Assembly: GCF_004345565.1 (NCBI RefSeq) | Contig: NZ_SLWA01000001.1 | Location: 405,892-469,891 of the forward strand | Reading direction: 5' to 3' | Source: Flavobacterium circumlabens | Lineage (GTDB): Bacteria > Bacteroidota > Bacteroidia > Flavobacteriales > Flavobacteriaceae | Length of the DNA stretch: 64,000 nucleotides | Shown here: one piece after another, positions 63,251 to 64,000 of the stretch | How the letters are laid out: each line of letters opens with the position of its first letter | Numbering within the stretch: the first letter of the stretch is position 1 | The notes under the pieces: model-generated | Databases searched by the model: none | The model's input: the letters and a program-made list of their open reading frames with translations, nothing else | Told to the model about the DNA's origin: nothing | Program-made: the position numbers and the translations under genes

Positions 63251-64000
63251 TTATTTTAACTTCTCTTTATCCCAATGCTCTTTTAATTTCATTGCATTTT
63301 CTGCTGAAGTAATTTTTATGTATTTCAAAAATTGTGCTTCTGTTTTGTGTCCGGTTATGGACATTATAGTCATATTTGGCAATTTTCCGTACAAATTAGA
63401 AGCAAAAGAGCGTCTGCATGTATGTGATGTAATAAGTTCGTATTTAGGGTATATTCCGATCTCTTTTCGGTTCTTGTTTTTGGAAATTATTGCAATGTTT
63501 GGAAAAAAATCTTTATCGTCTTTTTTGTTGATCATTTTTGCTCCCTCGACCATTTGGGTAAATCCAACTTCTTTGCAAACTTCTTTTACATATTCGTTGA
63601 ATTTTGCGTCCGAAATTTGATTGGGTAAATTTTCGTCTCTTTTTAGTAGAATTTCTTTGATTTGTTGGTGCAATGGTATTACAACTGGATGGGAAGTTTT
63701 GGCAGTTTCAATTTCAATATTTCCATCGATAATATTGATTTTTTTTAGCTGCATAAAATCTGAAATTCGCAAGCCTGTACGCAGTCCAATTATAAAATTA
63801 TCTCTTACATTGTCTAATCTTTCAGAATTGCTAAAATCATGCTTAAAAACAGCGTCAATTTCTTTTTCTGTCAAATAAATATCTTTTGTTTTATTTGAAA
63901 TTGTCGAAAATTCTGAGTGTCGGTATTGTGGATTTATAGGCAACCCTTCAATGTCGATAATTTTACACCATTTTTTTATATTGGTAATATAACCGCCAAT
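63251..64000 (-). CDS. tyrosine recombinase/integrase, C-terminal part (cut by window edge)
   Basis: The frame stays open to the window end (…KKWCKIIDIEG before the GLPINPQYR segment), so the N-terminal arm-binding and core domains are missing and the gene continues beyond 64000. The visible catalytic domain has Arg in IIGLRTGLRISDF, the HTCRRSFASN box (His-x-x-Arg), His in ITGHKTEAQF and the nucleophile Tyr in FLKYIKIT. It integrates or excises the element whose genes lie to its left; tRNA-Leu at 53769 is the candidate target. Confidence 0.9.
   Translation of the reverse strand: MGGYITNIKKWCKIIDIEGLPINPQYRHSEFSTISNKTKDIYLTEKEIDAVFKHDFSNSERLDNVRDNFIIGLRTGLRISDFMQLKKINIIDGNIEIETAKTSHPVVIPLHQQIKEILLKRDENLPNQISDAKFNEYVKEVCKEVGFTQMVEGAKMINKKDDKDFFPNIAIISKNKNRKEIGIYPKYELITSHTCRRSFASNLYGKLPNMTIMSITGHKTEAQFLKYIKITSAENAMKLKEHWDKEKLK

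Overview
The window is a piece of a Flavobacterium-like chromosome (phylum Bacteroidota). This rests on paired SusC/SusD genes, a type IX secretion sorting domain on a secreted amylase, repeated promoters with the Bacteroidota -7 box TAnnTTTG, a mevalonate-pathway cluster beside a UbiA prenyltransferase, AT-rich intergenic DNA, and the DUF families present (DUF4260, DUF4407, DUF4421, DUF456). The species cannot be named from the sequence alone.

Region 1 (1-21.2 kb): after the tail of an MHS-type transporter comes a complete maltodextrin/starch locus. The leftward arm (susC, susD, a SusE-like lipoprotein, a T9SS-exported GH13 amylase) captures and cuts polymer at the surface. A divergent LacI-family regulator sits between the arms. 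The rightward arm (SLC45/GPH-type sugar transporter, beta-phosphoglucomutase, GH65 phosphorylase, GH97 alpha-glucosidase, periplasmic GH13, cytoplasmic GH13) trims maltodextrin, imports it, and splits maltose by phosphorolysis to beta-glucose-1-phosphate and then glucose-6-phosphate.

Region 2 (21.2-53.8 kb) is ordinary chromosome: a glycerophosphodiesterase, a flavoprotein, TspO, mevalonate genes interrupted by a RelE/ParE-type toxin-antitoxin pair, UbiA, an S4 pseudouridine synthase, a GT2/LPG-synthase-like membrane pair, ruvC, hemW, a PH/SHOCT protein, a TonB receptor paired with a beta-propeller phytase, pckA, a saccharopine dehydrogenase-like gene behind a double palindromic operator, a BlaI/M56 pair and an M20 dipeptidase. 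Its intergenic spaces carry several distinct families of long inverted repeats without coding capacity, some of which also look like terminators.

Region 3 (53.77-64 kb, running off the window) looks like an integrated accessory element abutting tRNA-Leu(UAG). All its recognised genes point left: a tyrosine recombinase (cut by the window edge), an excisionase-like HTH protein, a small coiled-coil protein, a large TOPRIM primase/helicase with iteron-like repeats on both sides, and then a bacteriocin-type operon. That operon has two double-glycine leader peptides (one only 54 aa and easily missed), a two-helix membrane protein between them that could be immunity, a polytopic membrane protein, an overlooked 55-aa membrane peptide, a TlpA-like thioredoxin and a C39-peptidase ABC exporter. 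No HlyD-type adaptor is seen. This cargo, together with the palindromic repeat pair flanking the primase, whose cores lie in opposite orientation inside arms of the same orientation, is the most likely place for something undescribed.
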